DNA of 64,000 nucleotides from VRUE01 sp963695835 (GTDB taxonomy: Bacteria > Actinomycetota > Thermoleophilia > Solirubrobacterales > 70-9), in contig CAVOHR010000001.1 in NCBI GenBank assembly GCA_963695835.1, positions 868,001-932,000 of the forward strand, read 5' to 3'. The translations under genes were made by a program, and so were the position numbers. Shown one piece after another: positions 1 to 8,416 of this stretch (position 1 is its first letter; each line of letters begins with the position of its first letter). A model generated the notes under the pieces. That model made no database searches, had not been told where the DNA came from, and was given only the letters and a program-made list of their open reading frames with translations.

Positions 1-34
1 CCACCCAGACCGCTTCGATTGCCGTCGAGGTGTT

Positions 35-145
35 GAGGGGACTGGGTGGGGGTTCCGCTTAACTTTTTTTGAAGACAGAATGCTGCCATCCGAGGGCCGC
101 GCTTCAAAAAAAGTACAAGACGCTCCACCCCCACCCAGTCCCCTC
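35..145. repeat. Long imperfect inverted repeat upstream of the YVTN gene
   Basis: The outer 18 bp of the two arms (35-52 and 128-145) are exact reverse complements, and a second exact 13-bp match (62-74 with 102-114) lies inside them, separated by a short unmatched stretch. The transcript could fold into a long hairpin with a loop of about 27 nt. It could be a terminator of an upstream gene, a small non-autonomous element, or the 5' leader of the next gene. No protein-coding gene is evident here. Confidence 0.75.
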
Positions 146-223
146 TTTCAGCCTCGACTGCAACTCTGTGCGAGCTGATGTGTCACAAAGAGGGACCGGT
201 CGCAAGCAAGCGAAGGAGGTTGC

Positions 224-1867
224 GTGGTTAGGCGCGGGATATTCGCCGCATTCGTGGCAGCTGTGGGCGTTCTGGCGCTCAGCGGAACTGCCTTGGCGCG
301 CGATGCGTTTGTCACGAACTCCGGTAGCGGGACGGTTTCCGTCATCGACACGACCACGAACGCGGTGGTCGCGAACGTGGTGGTCGGGGGCGAACCGGTG
401 GACGTGGCGATTACGCCTGACGGGACGCGGGCCTATGTGGTCAACAAAGGCTCGAACTCCGTTTCCGTGATCGGCGTCGCGACGCTGTCGGTGATCGCCA
501 ACATCGAGGTCGGCAAGGAACCCGACGGGATCGCGATCGCGCCCGGCGGTCAGTACGCGCTCGTCTCCAACTTCGGCGGCGACAGCGTCTCGATGATCGA
601 CACCGCCAGCCAGACGGTCCCGATCGGGCCGATCCAGGTCGGGAAGGAACCGGAAGGGGTGGCGATCGCGCCCGACTCGCGCTTCGCCTACGTCGCCCAG
701 CGCAGCGGCGGCATCTCGGTGATCGATACCAACGGCTTCTCCGCGGTCGGCGCGATCAACGCCGACCCCCTGCCGCACTCGCGGCTGGCGATCGGGCCGC
801 GCGGCGGCCGCGCCTTCGTCACCAACCCCGAATCCGCGTCGGTCACCGCCTTCAACCCGGCCACCCGCGACCTGGTCGGCCCGCCGATCGGGATCGGCGC
901 CGATCCGGCCGGGATCGCGATCGGGCCGGACGGCGCCACGGCGTACGCGGCGAGCCCGGCCAGCGGCGCGATCACGCCGATCGACACCTCGCTCGACCTG
1001 CCGCTCAGCAACCCGATCGGCGGCTTCCCGGGCGCGACCGGCGTGGCGATCGCTCCGAACGGGCTGCAGGGCTACGTCAGCGACGGCGGCGGCTCGTCCG
1101 TCACCGTGCTCGACGCGACCCGCAACGCGGCGGTCGGGTCGACCGGGGTCGGCTCCAAGCCGACCGGCGTCGCCGTGGTCCCCGACCAGGGGCCGGTGGC
1201 CTCCTTCTGGATCTCACCGGACCTGAAGATGAAGAAGAGGAAGCTCACCATCCACGGCGCGGGCTCGCTCGACCCCGACGGCCAGATCGCCAACTACGTC
1301 TGGAGCTTCGGCGACGGCGGCCACCTCGAAGGCTCCGCTGCGACGCGCATTCACCGCTACCGCAGGCCGGGGGAATACCTGGTCACCCTGGCCGTCACCG
1401 ATGACGAAGGCTGCTCGACCGAACAGGTCTACACCGGCCAGACGGCCTCCTGCAACGGGTCGCCGGCGGCCGTCTTCAGCAGCCTGATCACCGTGGTCAA
1501 CAACCGCGGCCCGGCTCTGCGGCTGGCCGGCGGCAAGCGGCAGCGGCTGAGCGGCCGCGTCAACGTGCTCGCCCGCTGCCCGCGCGAAGCGTGTGGCGTG
1601 ATCGCCCACGGCGCCCTGGTGACCGCCTTCGAACGGTACGGCGAAAGGAAGCGGCGCCGGTTGCGGCTGCCCGGCATCCGGATGACGCGACCCTCGCTGA
1701 GCTGGCGCAAGCTCGGCGCGAAGCTGCCGCGCGGGCGGCGGCGGGCGGCGATGCGCGCGCTGCGGCTGGGCGGCGAAGCGGAGGTGCAGGTGGCGATCGT
1801 CGCCCGCGCCGAATCCGGGCTGCGCACCCTGCACTCGCGCACCGTGAAGCTGGTCATACCGCACTGA
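224..1867 (+). CDS. Secreted YVTN beta-propeller protein with PKD domain
   Basis: The product (547 aa) begins with a signal peptide, a hydrophobic run ending at an ALA site near residue 25. About seven YVTN-type repeats of roughly 42 residues follow (recurring VSVIDT and GVAIAPDG motifs), forming a surface-layer-type beta-propeller. A PKD domain lies at about residues 325-405 (SLDPDGQIANYVWSFGDGG). The C-terminal 110 residues are basic and unassigned. The GTG start is chosen because AAGGAGGT ends three bases upstream and the signal peptide begins there. It is probably an exported cell-surface protein; the ligand is unknown. Confidence 0.85.
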   Translation: MVRRGIFAAFVAAVGVLALSGTALARDAFVTNSGSGTVSVIDTTTNAVVANVVVGGEPVDVAITPDGTRAYVVNKGSNSVSVIGVATLSVIANIEVGKEPDGIAIAPGGQYALVSNFGGDSVSMIDTASQTVPIGPIQVGKEPEGVAIAPDSRFAYVAQRSGGISVIDTNGFSAVGAINADPLPHSRLAIGPRGGRAFVTNPESASVTAFNPATRDLVGPPIGIGADPAGIAIGPDGATAYAASPASGAITPIDTSLDLPLSNPIGGFPGATGVAIAPNGLQGYVSDGGGSSVTVLDATRNAAVGSTGVGSKPTGVAVVPDQGPVASFWISPDLKMKKRKLTIHGAGSLDPDGQIANYVWSFGDGGHLEGSAATRIHRYRRPGEYLVTLAVTDDEGCSTEQVYTGQTASCNGSPAAVFSSLITVVNNRGPALRLAGGKRQRLSGRVNVLARCPREACGVIAHGALVTAFERYGERKRRRLRLPGIRMTRPSLSWRKLGAKLPRGRRRAAMRALRLGGEAEVQVAIVARAESGLRTLHSRTVKLVIPH

Positions 1868-1911
1868 TCCCGCACGTCCGGGGAGTGCGGCCGTTGCTAG
1901 GCTCGGCGGCG

Positions 1912-3024
1912 ATGGCGGCTGAGACGATCTCCTTCGCGCGCGGCGCTCCTAGCGCCGACATCCTGCCCCGCGAGGCGGTGCGGGAGGCGGCGGGCGTCGC
2001 CCTCGCCGAGGACTGGGAGCGGGCGCTCTCCTACGGGACCGGGATCGGCCATCCCGCCCTCTGCCAGTGGGTCGCGGAGCGCCACGGCAGCCTCGATCCA
2101 GGGCAGGTGATGATCGCCAACGGCTCGCTGGAGGCGGGCTGGATGCTGTTCGACCACCTGCTCGAGCCGGGCGACCGGGTCGCCGTCGAGCAGCCGACCT
2201 ACGATCGCACGCTGCTGATGCTGCAGCGGCTCGGGGTCGAGCTGGTGCCGGTGCGGCTGGAGGCCGACGGGCTCGACCTCGCCCAGCTCGAAGCGGCGCT
2301 GGACGAGGGGCCGCTGAAGCTCGCCCACGTGATCCCCAACTTCCACAACCCGGCCGGCTGCACGCTCTCGGCCGGGAAGCGGGTGCGGCTGGTCGAGCTG
2401 GCCGCCGAGCACGGCTTCTGGATCTTCGAGGACGACCCCTACCGCGAGCTGCCCTTCGAGGGCGAGGCGCTGGAGACGATGCTCTCGATCGACTCCGCCG
2501 AGCGGGTCGTCCACGCCTCGTCCTTCTCGAAGACGGTCAGTCCCGGCGTGCGGACCGGCTACCTCGCCGGCCCGGCGGCGGAGATCGCCAAGCTCGCCAG
2601 GCGCGCCAACGAGACCTACATCTCGCCCAACATGCTGGCCGAGGCGGTGGTGCTCGAGCTCTGCCGCTCCGGCGCGCTCGACCGCAACATCGAGTTCGTC
2701 AAGGGCGCCCTGCGCGAGCGCCGCGACGCCCTGGTCGAGGCGCTGCGCGAGCAACTCCCCGAGGCCGAGTTCGTCGTCCCCGGCGGCGGCTACTTCCTCT
2801 GGCTCGACCTCGCCGAGGGGGCCGACACGCCGGCGCTGCTGGCCGAGGCGAAGGGGGAGGGCGCCGCCTTCGTCGCCGGCCCCGACTTCATGATCGCGGG
2901 AGGCGAGAACAGCCTCCGCCTCTCCTTCGCCAGCGTGCCGCCGGAGCGGATCCCGGAGGGCGTGTCACGTTTGTCCAAGGCATTGGAACGGATCAGGGAG
3001 ACGGCGAAAATCGAGACTGGCTAG
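1912..3024 (+). CDS. PLP-dependent aminotransferase, class I/II (2-aminoadipate aminotransferase-like)
   Basis: This is a fold-type I aminotransferase (370 aa). Visible residues are the NFHNPAG motif at about 143-149, the cofactor-binding D-D-P-Y at 174-177, and the PLP lysine K207 in SSFSKTVSPGVRTGYL; a C-terminal SLRLSF provides the carboxylate-binding arginine. The pattern is that of the LysN/2-aminoadipate and MocR-catalytic-domain group, but no N-terminal GntR domain is present. The ATG is chosen over in-frame upstream codons because TAGGCT lies 8 nt before it, giving a leaderless promoter, and homology begins at ISFARGAPS. Substrate specificity cannot be read from the sequence. Confidence 0.9.
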   Translation: MAAETISFARGAPSADILPREAVREAAGVALAEDWERALSYGTGIGHPALCQWVAERHGSLDPGQVMIANGSLEAGWMLFDHLLEPGDRVAVEQPTYDRTLLMLQRLGVELVPVRLEADGLDLAQLEAALDEGPLKLAHVIPNFHNPAGCTLSAGKRVRLVELAAEHGFWIFEDDPYRELPFEGEALETMLSIDSAERVVHASSFSKTVSPGVRTGYLAGPAAEIAKLARRANETYISPNMLAEAVVLELCRSGALDRNIEFVKGALRERRDALVEALREQLPEAEFVVPGGGYFLWLDLAEGADTPALLAEAKGEGAAFVAGPDFMIAGGENSLRLSFASVPPERIPEGVSRLSKALERIRETAKIETG

Positions 3025-3116
3025 GACGCAGGGAGGTCGGCAAGGGGAGCGCACTTTTGTGCGTGACCCGCAGACGGCCGACTGAGGACAACGCCAGGCG
3101 AAGATTTGCAGCCGTC

Positions 3117-3824
3117 TCAGCGGCCGTAGCGGTCGCTGGAGAGAACCAGCTGCTCCGGGATCGCCGCCCGCGGCGGCGGCGCCGGGTCGGCGCGGACCGA
3201 GACGGTCTCGGCGACGCTGCGCGAGACCCGGTGGGCGCCGGAGGCGGAGGCGATCGTCACGCCCTCCTCGTCGGAGCCCTCGACCTCGCCCTCCAGACCG
3301 GGCTCGAGCCCGGTCGCTTTGAGGTAGTGCAGCAGCTCCTCGGCCTCGTTCTCGAAGCGCAGGACGACGATCTTGGCGCCCGGCTCGACGTCGGCCAGCA
3401 GGGCGCCGCGCTCGCGGGCGCCCTCGACGATCGGGTGCCCGTGCGGGCAGGTGGTCGCGCCGCCGATCGCCGCCCGCATCCGCTCCTCCAGCACCGGCGA
3501 CATCGCGTGCTCGATCCGCTCCGCCTCCTCGTGGACCTCGTCCCAGGGGATGCCGAGGACGTCGGTGAGGAAGCGCTCGATCATCCGGTGGCGGCGGACG
3601 ATGTGGCTGGCGTGCTCGCGGCCGGACTCGGTGAAGCCGAGCGATTTGTCGGCGTTGCGCTCGACGTAGCCGTCCTCGACCAGGCGGCCGACCATCTCGT
3701 GCACCGTGGGGGGCGAGAGCTGCATCGCGCGGGCGATGTTGGCGCCGGTCATCGGCAGTCCGGCCTCCTCGAGCCAGAACATGCTCTCCAGGTACTCCTG
3801 CTCCGCGACCGTCGCCTGCTCCAC
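3117..3824 (-). CDS. DtxR/MntR family metal-dependent transcriptional repressor
   Basis: The protein (235 aa) has the full DtxR layout: N-terminal winged helix (about 1-65), dimerisation/metal domain (about 66-140, RRHRMIERFL and IEHAMS) and a C-terminal SH3/FeoA-like domain. With DtxR numbering the ancillary ligands H79, E83 and H98 and primary ligands E105 and H106 are present, but Met10 and Cys102 are replaced by E10 and E102, as in manganese-sensing MntR. It therefore probably senses Mn(II) rather than Fe(II), although its architecture is that of DtxR/IdeR. The GTG start follows TAGTAT by 7 nt (leaderless). No transporter gene is adjacent. Confidence 0.9.
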   Translation of the reverse strand: MEQATVAEQEYLESMFWLEEAGLPMTGANIARAMQLSPPTVHEMVGRLVEDGYVERNADKSLGFTESGREHASHIVRRHRMIERFLTDVLGIPWDEVHEEAERIEHAMSPVLEERMRAAIGGATTCPHGHPIVEGARERGALLADVEPGAKIVVLRFENEAEELLHYLKATGLEPGLEGEVEGSDEEGVTIASASGAHRVSRSVAETVSVRADPAPPPRAAIPEQLVLSSDRYGR

Positions 3825-3834
3825 CCGGTCGATA

Positions 3835-4650
3835 CTAGCCGCGCTCCATCAGCGTCGAGACGACCGCCTCGTAGAAGCCGTCTCCCATGGCGCCCTCGGT
3901 GACGGTGACGTTGTCCCAGCCGGCGAGCGCGGCGCGCAGGCCGGGATCGCGCTCGGGCCCGTTGGCGACGACGAAGAGGCGGCCGACCGCGGCGGCGACC
4001 TCGAGGTCCTCGACCGAGTCGCCGACGGCGATGCACTCGGCCGGGTCGTAGCCGCGGGCGCGGGCGTGGGCGGCGACCGCGTTCGCCTTGCTGACCAGCC
4101 TCGGCACCAGGTGGTAGGCGTGGGTGGGCCCCTCGATCGCCGCCATCTCGCGGCCGATCGCGCCGTTGTCGAGCAGCCGCAGGTCGGTGTGGCCGTGGGT
4201 CTCGAGCAGCTGGTTGGCCGCGGCGACGTCGACCTTGCCGCGGAACAGGTGGGAGAGGACGCGGCCGTGGTGCCAGGGCGCGTGGTACTCGAGCCGCCCC
4301 TCGAAGTGCTCGAACAGCAGCTTCGGGATGCCGCGCCGCTCGATCTTCTCGTAGACGGTCCCCTCCTCGTCGGGGACGAGGTCGCCGGTCAGCAGGGTCG
4401 TCTCGCCGTCGATCGCGAAGGCGCAGCCGGCCTCGTAGATGTAGGAGGACTGGCCCATCAGGCGGGCCGCCTCGTGGACCTGCGGCTCGCGGCGGCCGGA
4501 CATGACCACGACCTCGACGCCGGCCCGGTGGCAGGCCTCGAGGCCGCGCGACTGGGCGAGCGAGAAGCCGCCCGCGGCGTCGCGGAACAGCGAGCTGCCC
4601 CGCCCGAGCAGGGTGCCGTCGAGGTCGGTGTAGACGCATCGCAGCGGCAT
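3835..4650 (-). CDS. HAD superfamily phosphatase (Cof/MPGP-like)
   Basis: The protein (271 aa) shows all four HAD motifs: DLDGT near the N-terminus (nucleophile D9, acid D11), a motif II serine in VVMSGRR, a motif III lysine in LVSKANAV, and GDSVEDLEV as motif IV. The size and C2-type cap region resemble Cof-type or mannosyl-3-phosphoglycerate phosphatases. The substrate is probably a small phosphorylated sugar or metabolite and is not determined. It diverges from the folP-like gene with only 24 bp between the start codons. Confidence 0.85.
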   Translation of the reverse strand: MPLRCVYTDLDGTLLGRGSSLFRDAAGGFSLAQSRGLEACHRAGVEVVVMSGRREPQVHEAARLMGQSSYIYEAGCAFAIDGETTLLTGDLVPDEEGTVYEKIERRGIPKLLFEHFEGRLEYHAPWHHGRVLSHLFRGKVDVAAANQLLETHGHTDLRLLDNGAIGREMAAIEGPTHAYHLVPRLVSKANAVAAHARARGYDPAECIAVGDSVEDLEVAAAVGRLFVVANGPERDPGLRAALAGWDNVTVTEGAMGDGFYEAVVSTLMERG

Positions 4651-4674
4651 CGTCGCGGTCGCTACGGTAGCCGG
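4651..4674. promoter_or_regulatory. Compact bidirectional promoter with a shared palindromic -10
   Basis: The palindromic nonamer CTACGGTAG (4662-4670) reads as TACGGT on the plus strand, 6 nt before the folP-like ATG, and as TACCGT on the minus strand, 13 nt before the HAD ATG. One symmetric -10 element could therefore fire both genes, giving a leaderless mRNA to the right and a very short leader to the left. Confidence 0.55.
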
Positions 4675-5571
4675 ATGCCGTGGCGACTCGCCGATCGAAC
4701 GCTCGACCTCGCCCGTCCGCTGGCGGCGGGGATCGTCAACGTCACCGCCGACTCGATGTTCGAGGGGGCGCGCAGCGGAACCGCGGAGCGGGCCGTAGAG
4801 GACGGGCTGGAGCTGGTCGAGGCGGGCTTCGACATGCTCGACGTCGGGGCGGTGGCGGCGCGCAGCGGGCCACCGGTCGAGGCCGAGGCAGAGGCGGCGG
4901 CGCTGATCCCGGCGATCGAGGGGCTGGCGGCGACGGGCGTGCCGGTCTCGGCCGACACCTTCTCGGTCGAAGTGGCGCGGCGGGCGCTCGACGCCGGCGC
5001 GGTGGCGATCAACGACATCTCGGGCGGGTCGGAGGAGATGTTCGAGCTGGTCGCCGAGCGCGGTTGCGGCTACGTGCTGATGCATATCGAGGGGCCGCCG
5101 CGGGTCGCGCGGCCGCCGCGCCGCTACGACGACGTCGTCGACCACCTGAAGTCGTGGCTGGGGGGGAGAGTCGAGGTTGCCTCGCGGCTTGGAGTAGATG
5201 TGGAGCAGATCGCGATCGACCCGGGACTGGACTTCGACCTGACCGTCGAGCAGGACCTGGAGCTGCTGCGGCGGCTGCCCGAGCTGCGTTCGCTGGGGCT
5301 GCCGCTGTACGTCTCGCTGTCCCGCAAGGACTTCGTCGGCGTGGTGCTCGGCGGCTCCTGGGAGGGGCGAGTGCCGGCCGGCGAGCGCGAGTGGGGGACG
5401 GTCGCGGCGGTCGCGCTGGCGGTGCGGGCGGGCGCCGACGCACTGCGCATCCACGACCGCAGCTCGCTGCAGGCGGTGCGGGTGGCGGGTCGGATCGTGC
5501 GCCGGGGCGGCGTCTGTGACGACTTGTTCTCGCATAGCGAGAACAAGTCGTCACAGGGGAGTCCGGGATAG
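4675..5571 (+). CDS. Divergent dihydropteroate synthase-like protein
   Basis: This TIM-barrel protein (298 aa) has the order of DHPS motifs: GIVNVTADSMFEG, DVGAVAARSGP, DTFS, NDISGG, DPGLDFDLT, SRKDFVG and RIHD. Several depart from canonical folate DHPS: the GESTRPG loop is replaced by GAVAARSGP and DPGIGFGKT by DPGLDFDLT. It may be a DHPS paralogue with another role, as is known for actinobacterial FolP2. The last 20 or so codons lie in a perfect hairpin and look like an unusual tail. The gene overlaps the next start by one base, so it heads an operon with the helicase and LOG-like genes. Confidence 0.75.
   Translation: MPWRLADRTLDLARPLAAGIVNVTADSMFEGARSGTAERAVEDGLELVEAGFDMLDVGAVAARSGPPVEAEAEAAALIPAIEGLAATGVPVSADTFSVEVARRALDAGAVAINDISGGSEEMFELVAERGCGYVLMHIEGPPRVARPPRRYDDVVDHLKSWLGGRVEVASRLGVDVEQIAIDPGLDFDLTVEQDLELLRRLPELRSLGLPLYVSLSRKDFVGVVLGGSWEGRVPAGEREWGTVAAVALAVRAGADALRIHDRSSLQAVRVAGRIVRRGGVCDDLFSHSENKSSQGSPG
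5514..5556. repeat. Perfect 20-bp hairpin inside the folP-like 3' end
   Basis: The two arms, 5514-5533 and 5537-5556, are exact reverse complements separated by ATA. The hairpin ends 13 bp before the folP-like stop codon. No T-tract follows, so it is not a standard intrinsic terminator; it could cause attenuation, RNA processing or repressor binding between two translationally coupled genes. Confidence 0.85.
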
Positions 5572-7847
5572 TGGCGAAGAGCCTGCTGGAGACTCCCTGG
5601 GCGATCGCGATCGACCCGGCGCGGCGGGACGGGCGGATCGTCGCCGAGTCCTCCGAGGACGCGCGTCCCTCGAAGCCGGTGGCGATGCCGCGCTCGCTCG
5701 ACCCGGGCCTGGTCGAGGCGCTGCGCCGAGCGGGGATCGAGCGCCTCTACTCGCACCAGCGCGAGGCGCTGCGCGCCGCCGCCGCCTCGAACCTGGCGAT
5801 CACCAGCGGCACCGCCTCGGGCAAGAGCCTCGCCTTCAACCTGCCGGTGCTCGACGGGATCGCCCGCGACCCCAAGCGCCGCGCCCTCTACCTCTACCCG
5901 ACCAAGGCGCTGGCCCAGGACCAGGCGCGCAAGCTCGCCGCGCTGCGCCCGCCGGGACTGCGCGAGGCGATCTACGACGGCGACACGCCGCGCGAGGAGC
6001 GGCCGGCGATCCGCCGCCGCAACAACCTCGTCCTCACCAACCCCGACATGCTGCACGTCGGCCTGCTGCCGAACCACAAGAGCTGGGGCGACTTCCTCGC
6101 CAACCTCGGCTGGGTCGTGGTCGACGAGGCGCACACCTACCGCGGCGTCTTCGGCTCGCACGTCGCCAACGTGCTGCGGCGGCTGCGGCGGGTGGCGCGG
6201 GCCTACGGCGCCGAGCCGCGCTTCCTGCTCGCCTCGGCGACGATCGCCAACCCGCTCGAGCTGGCCGAGGGCTTGGTCGGCGAGCCGTTCGAGCTGATCG
6301 ACGACGACGGCGCGCCGCGGGCGGGGCGCGAGATCGCGATGTGGAACCCGCCGCTGATCGACAAGGCCAGCGGCACGCGGCGCTCGGCGCTCTCGGAGGC
6401 GGCGGACCTGCTCGCCGAGCTGGTCTCCCAGGGCGTGCGGACGATCTGCTTCCTCAAAAGCCGCCGCGGGATCGAGCTGATCCAGCGCTTCGCCGGGGAG
6501 TCGCTTCAGCGCCGCGGCAAGCCCGAGCTGGCGGAGCGGATCGCCCCCTACCGCGGCGGCTACACGCCGCAGCAGCGGCGCGAGATCGAGGCGCGCCTGG
6601 CGGCCGGCGAGCTGCTCGCGGTGGTGGCGACCGACGCGCTCGAGCTGGGAATCGACATCGGCGAGCTGGACGCGGCGATCTGCGTCACCTTCCCGGGCAC
6701 CGTCGCCAGCCTGCGGCAGATGTGGGGACGGGCCGGGCGGCAGCGGCGCGGCCTCGCCGTCTACGTCGCCGGCGCCGACGCGCTCGACCAGTTCTTCTGC
6801 CGCCACCCGGACGAGTTCGTCGGCCGGCCGGTCGAGGCGGCGATCCTCGACCCCGAAAGCGAGCAGATCGCGGCGCGGCATCTGCTCGCGGCGGCCTACG
6901 AGCTGCCGCTGAGCGCCGAGGACGACGAGGTGCTCGGGCCAGGCTGGCGCGAGCGGGCGGAGCGGCTGGTCGGCGCCGGCGAGCTGCGGCGGGCCGGCGG
7001 CCGGCTGCTGCCACGCAGCAGCGAGTTCGTCGCCGCGAAGGTGCCGCTGCGCTCGGCCTCGGCCGACTCGGTTGCGGTGATCGAGCGCGACTCGGGCGAG
7101 ATGCTCGGCCTGGTCGAGGCCGAGCGCGCCTTCACGACGATCCACCCGGGCGCGGTCTACCTCCACCTCGGGCGCTCCTACGAGGTCGAGCAGCTCGACG
7201 TCGAGGGGCGGCGGGCGATCGTCTCCCGCTTCGACGGCGACTGGTACACGCGGCCGAGGAAGGAGACGGAGATCTACATCGAGCGGGTGCGCGAGCAGCG
7301 GACTACCGCGGGGGTCGAGCTGCACTTCGGCGAGGTCTCGGTGACCGAGCAGGTGATCGCCTTCCAGCGGGTCTCGATCTCCGAGCAGGAGCCGATCGAC
7401 GTGGTCGCGCTGGAGCTGCCCGAGCAGAGCTACCTGACGCAGGCGCTCTGGTACGTGCTGCCGCCGGCGCTGAGCGGGGCGCTGCCGCCCGACGTCCTGC
7501 TCGGCGCCCTGCACGCGACCGAGCACGGCCAGATCGCGGTGCTGCCGCTGATCGCGATGTGCGACCGCTGGGACATCGGCGGCCTCTCGACCAACGTCCA
7601 CTTCCAGACCGGCCGCCCGACGATCTTCGTCTACGACGGCCATCCCGGCGGGGTGGGGATAACGCTGCGCGGCTACGAGCAGTTCGAGCGCCTGCTCGGC
7701 GACGCCGAGCGGCTGATCGCCGAGTGCCCCTGCGAGTCCGGCTGCCCCTCCTGCGTGCAGAGCCCGAAGTGCGGCAACCTGAACGAACCGCTGCACAAGG
7801 CGGGCGCGCTCGAGTTGATGCGCTCGATGCAAGACTCCGCGCCGTGA
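5571..7847 (+). CDS. MrfA-like DEAD/DEAH-box DNA repair helicase with C-terminal cysteine-rich (MZB/DUF1998) domain
   Basis: This superfamily 2 helicase (758 aa) has Walker A TSGTASGKSLAF, DEAH box VVVDEAHTYRG, motif III SATIAN, and the ELGIDIGELDAAI and WGRAGRQRRG motifs of the second RecA domain. A C-terminal domain with four clustered cysteines (CPCESGCPSC, then SPKCGN) matches the MZB region of MrfA/YprA-type helicases, which act in mitomycin-lesion repair in Bacillus. The GTG start shares its first base with the last base of the folP-like stop, indicating translational coupling. A role in excision repair is inferred from the family. Confidence 0.9.
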   Translation: MAKSLLETPWAIAIDPARRDGRIVAESSEDARPSKPVAMPRSLDPGLVEALRRAGIERLYSHQREALRAAAASNLAITSGTASGKSLAFNLPVLDGIARDPKRRALYLYPTKALAQDQARKLAALRPPGLREAIYDGDTPREERPAIRRRNNLVLTNPDMLHVGLLPNHKSWGDFLANLGWVVVDEAHTYRGVFGSHVANVLRRLRRVARAYGAEPRFLLASATIANPLELAEGLVGEPFELIDDDGAPRAGREIAMWNPPLIDKASGTRRSALSEAADLLAELVSQGVRTICFLKSRRGIELIQRFAGESLQRRGKPELAERIAPYRGGYTPQQRREIEARLAAGELLAVVATDALELGIDIGELDAAICVTFPGTVASLRQMWGRAGRQRRGLAVYVAGADALDQFFCRHPDEFVGRPVEAAILDPESEQIAARHLLAAAYELPLSAEDDEVLGPGWRERAERLVGAGELRRAGGRLLPRSSEFVAAKVPLRSASADSVAVIERDSGEMLGLVEAERAFTTIHPGAVYLHLGRSYEVEQLDVEGRRAIVSRFDGDWYTRPRKETEIYIERVREQRTTAGVELHFGEVSVTEQVIAFQRVSISEQEPIDVVALELPEQSYLTQALWYVLPPALSGALPPDVLLGALHATEHGQIAVLPLIAMCDRWDIGGLSTNVHFQTGRPTIFVYDGHPGGVGITLRGYEQFERLLGDAERLIAECPCESGCPSCVQSPKCGNLNEPLHKAGALELMRSMQDSAP

Positions 7848-8341
7848 TGAGCGAGGGGCGGCGACAGGTCTCGGTGATCGGCGCGGGGGACTGCGAGCAG
7901 GACTCGGACGTGGCGCGGCTCGCCGAGGAGATCGGGAGGCGCCTGGCCGGGGAGGGCGTGACGGTCGTCTGCGGCGGCCTGACCGGCGTCATGGAGGCGG
8001 CGTCGCGCGGCGCCGCCGAGGCGGGCGGGACGGTGATCGGGATCGTGCCCTGGGACTCGCCGGCCGAGGCGAACCCGCACTGCACCTACGTCGTCTCGAC
8101 CGGCATCGGCTACGCCCGCAACCTGGCGGTCGTCGCCAGCGGCGAGGCGGTGATCGCGGTCGGCGGCGAGTGGGGGACGCTGTCGGAGATCGGTCACGCC
8201 CGCCAGCTCGGCCGCACCGTCGTCGCCCTCGACAGCTGGACGCTGAAGGGTGAGGGCTCGATGGAATCGGCGCCGGGCATCGTCGCGGCCGGGAGCCCCG
8301 GAGAGGCAGTCGCGGCGGCCCTCGCGGCGATCGATTCCTGA
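7847..8341 (+). CDS. LOG-like/TIGR00725-type nucleotide-binding protein
   Basis: This Rossmann-fold protein (164 aa) shows VSVIGAG at the N-terminus, CGGLTGVMEAASRGA in the middle and GGEWGTLSEIGHA in the second half, the glycine-rich signature shared by LOG-type proteins and the TIGR00725/MoCo-carrier-like group. The ATG overlaps the helicase stop by one base and it is the last gene of the operon. Exact activity (nucleoside-monophosphate hydrolase versus cofactor carrier) is uncertain. Confidence 0.75.
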   Translation: MSEGRRQVSVIGAGDCEQDSDVARLAEEIGRRLAGEGVTVVCGGLTGVMEAASRGAAEAGGTVIGIVPWDSPAEANPHCTYVVSTGIGYARNLAVVASGEAVIAVGGEWGTLSEIGHARQLGRTVVALDSWTLKGEGSMESAPGIVAAGSPGEAVAAALAAIDS

Positions 8342-8369
8342 CTTTCGCGCGGAAGCCCGCTGCAACTTT

Positions 8370-8410
8370 TTACATTCGCTGACCACAAGTTACATTCGCC
8401 CCCGTAGTCT
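8370..8410 (+). promoter_or_regulatory. Promoter with two direct repeats upstream of the coiled-coil gene
   Basis: TTACATTCGC occurs at 8370-8379 and 8390-8399, exactly two helical turns apart, followed by the -10 hexamer TAGTCT (8405-8410) 6 nt before the ATG. The repeat spacing suggests a regulator binding on one DNA face. Confidence 0.5.
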
Positions 8411-8416
8411 GGCAAC

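Noticed and set aside
2067..3902. A 611-codon plus-strand frame
   Set aside because: It is an out-of-frame shadow of the aminotransferase followed by antisense of the DtxR gene, with arginine/glycine-rich nonsense composition.
5124..7832. A 902-codon minus-strand frame
   Set aside because: It is antisense to folP-like and helicase genes, both with clear motifs on the plus strand.
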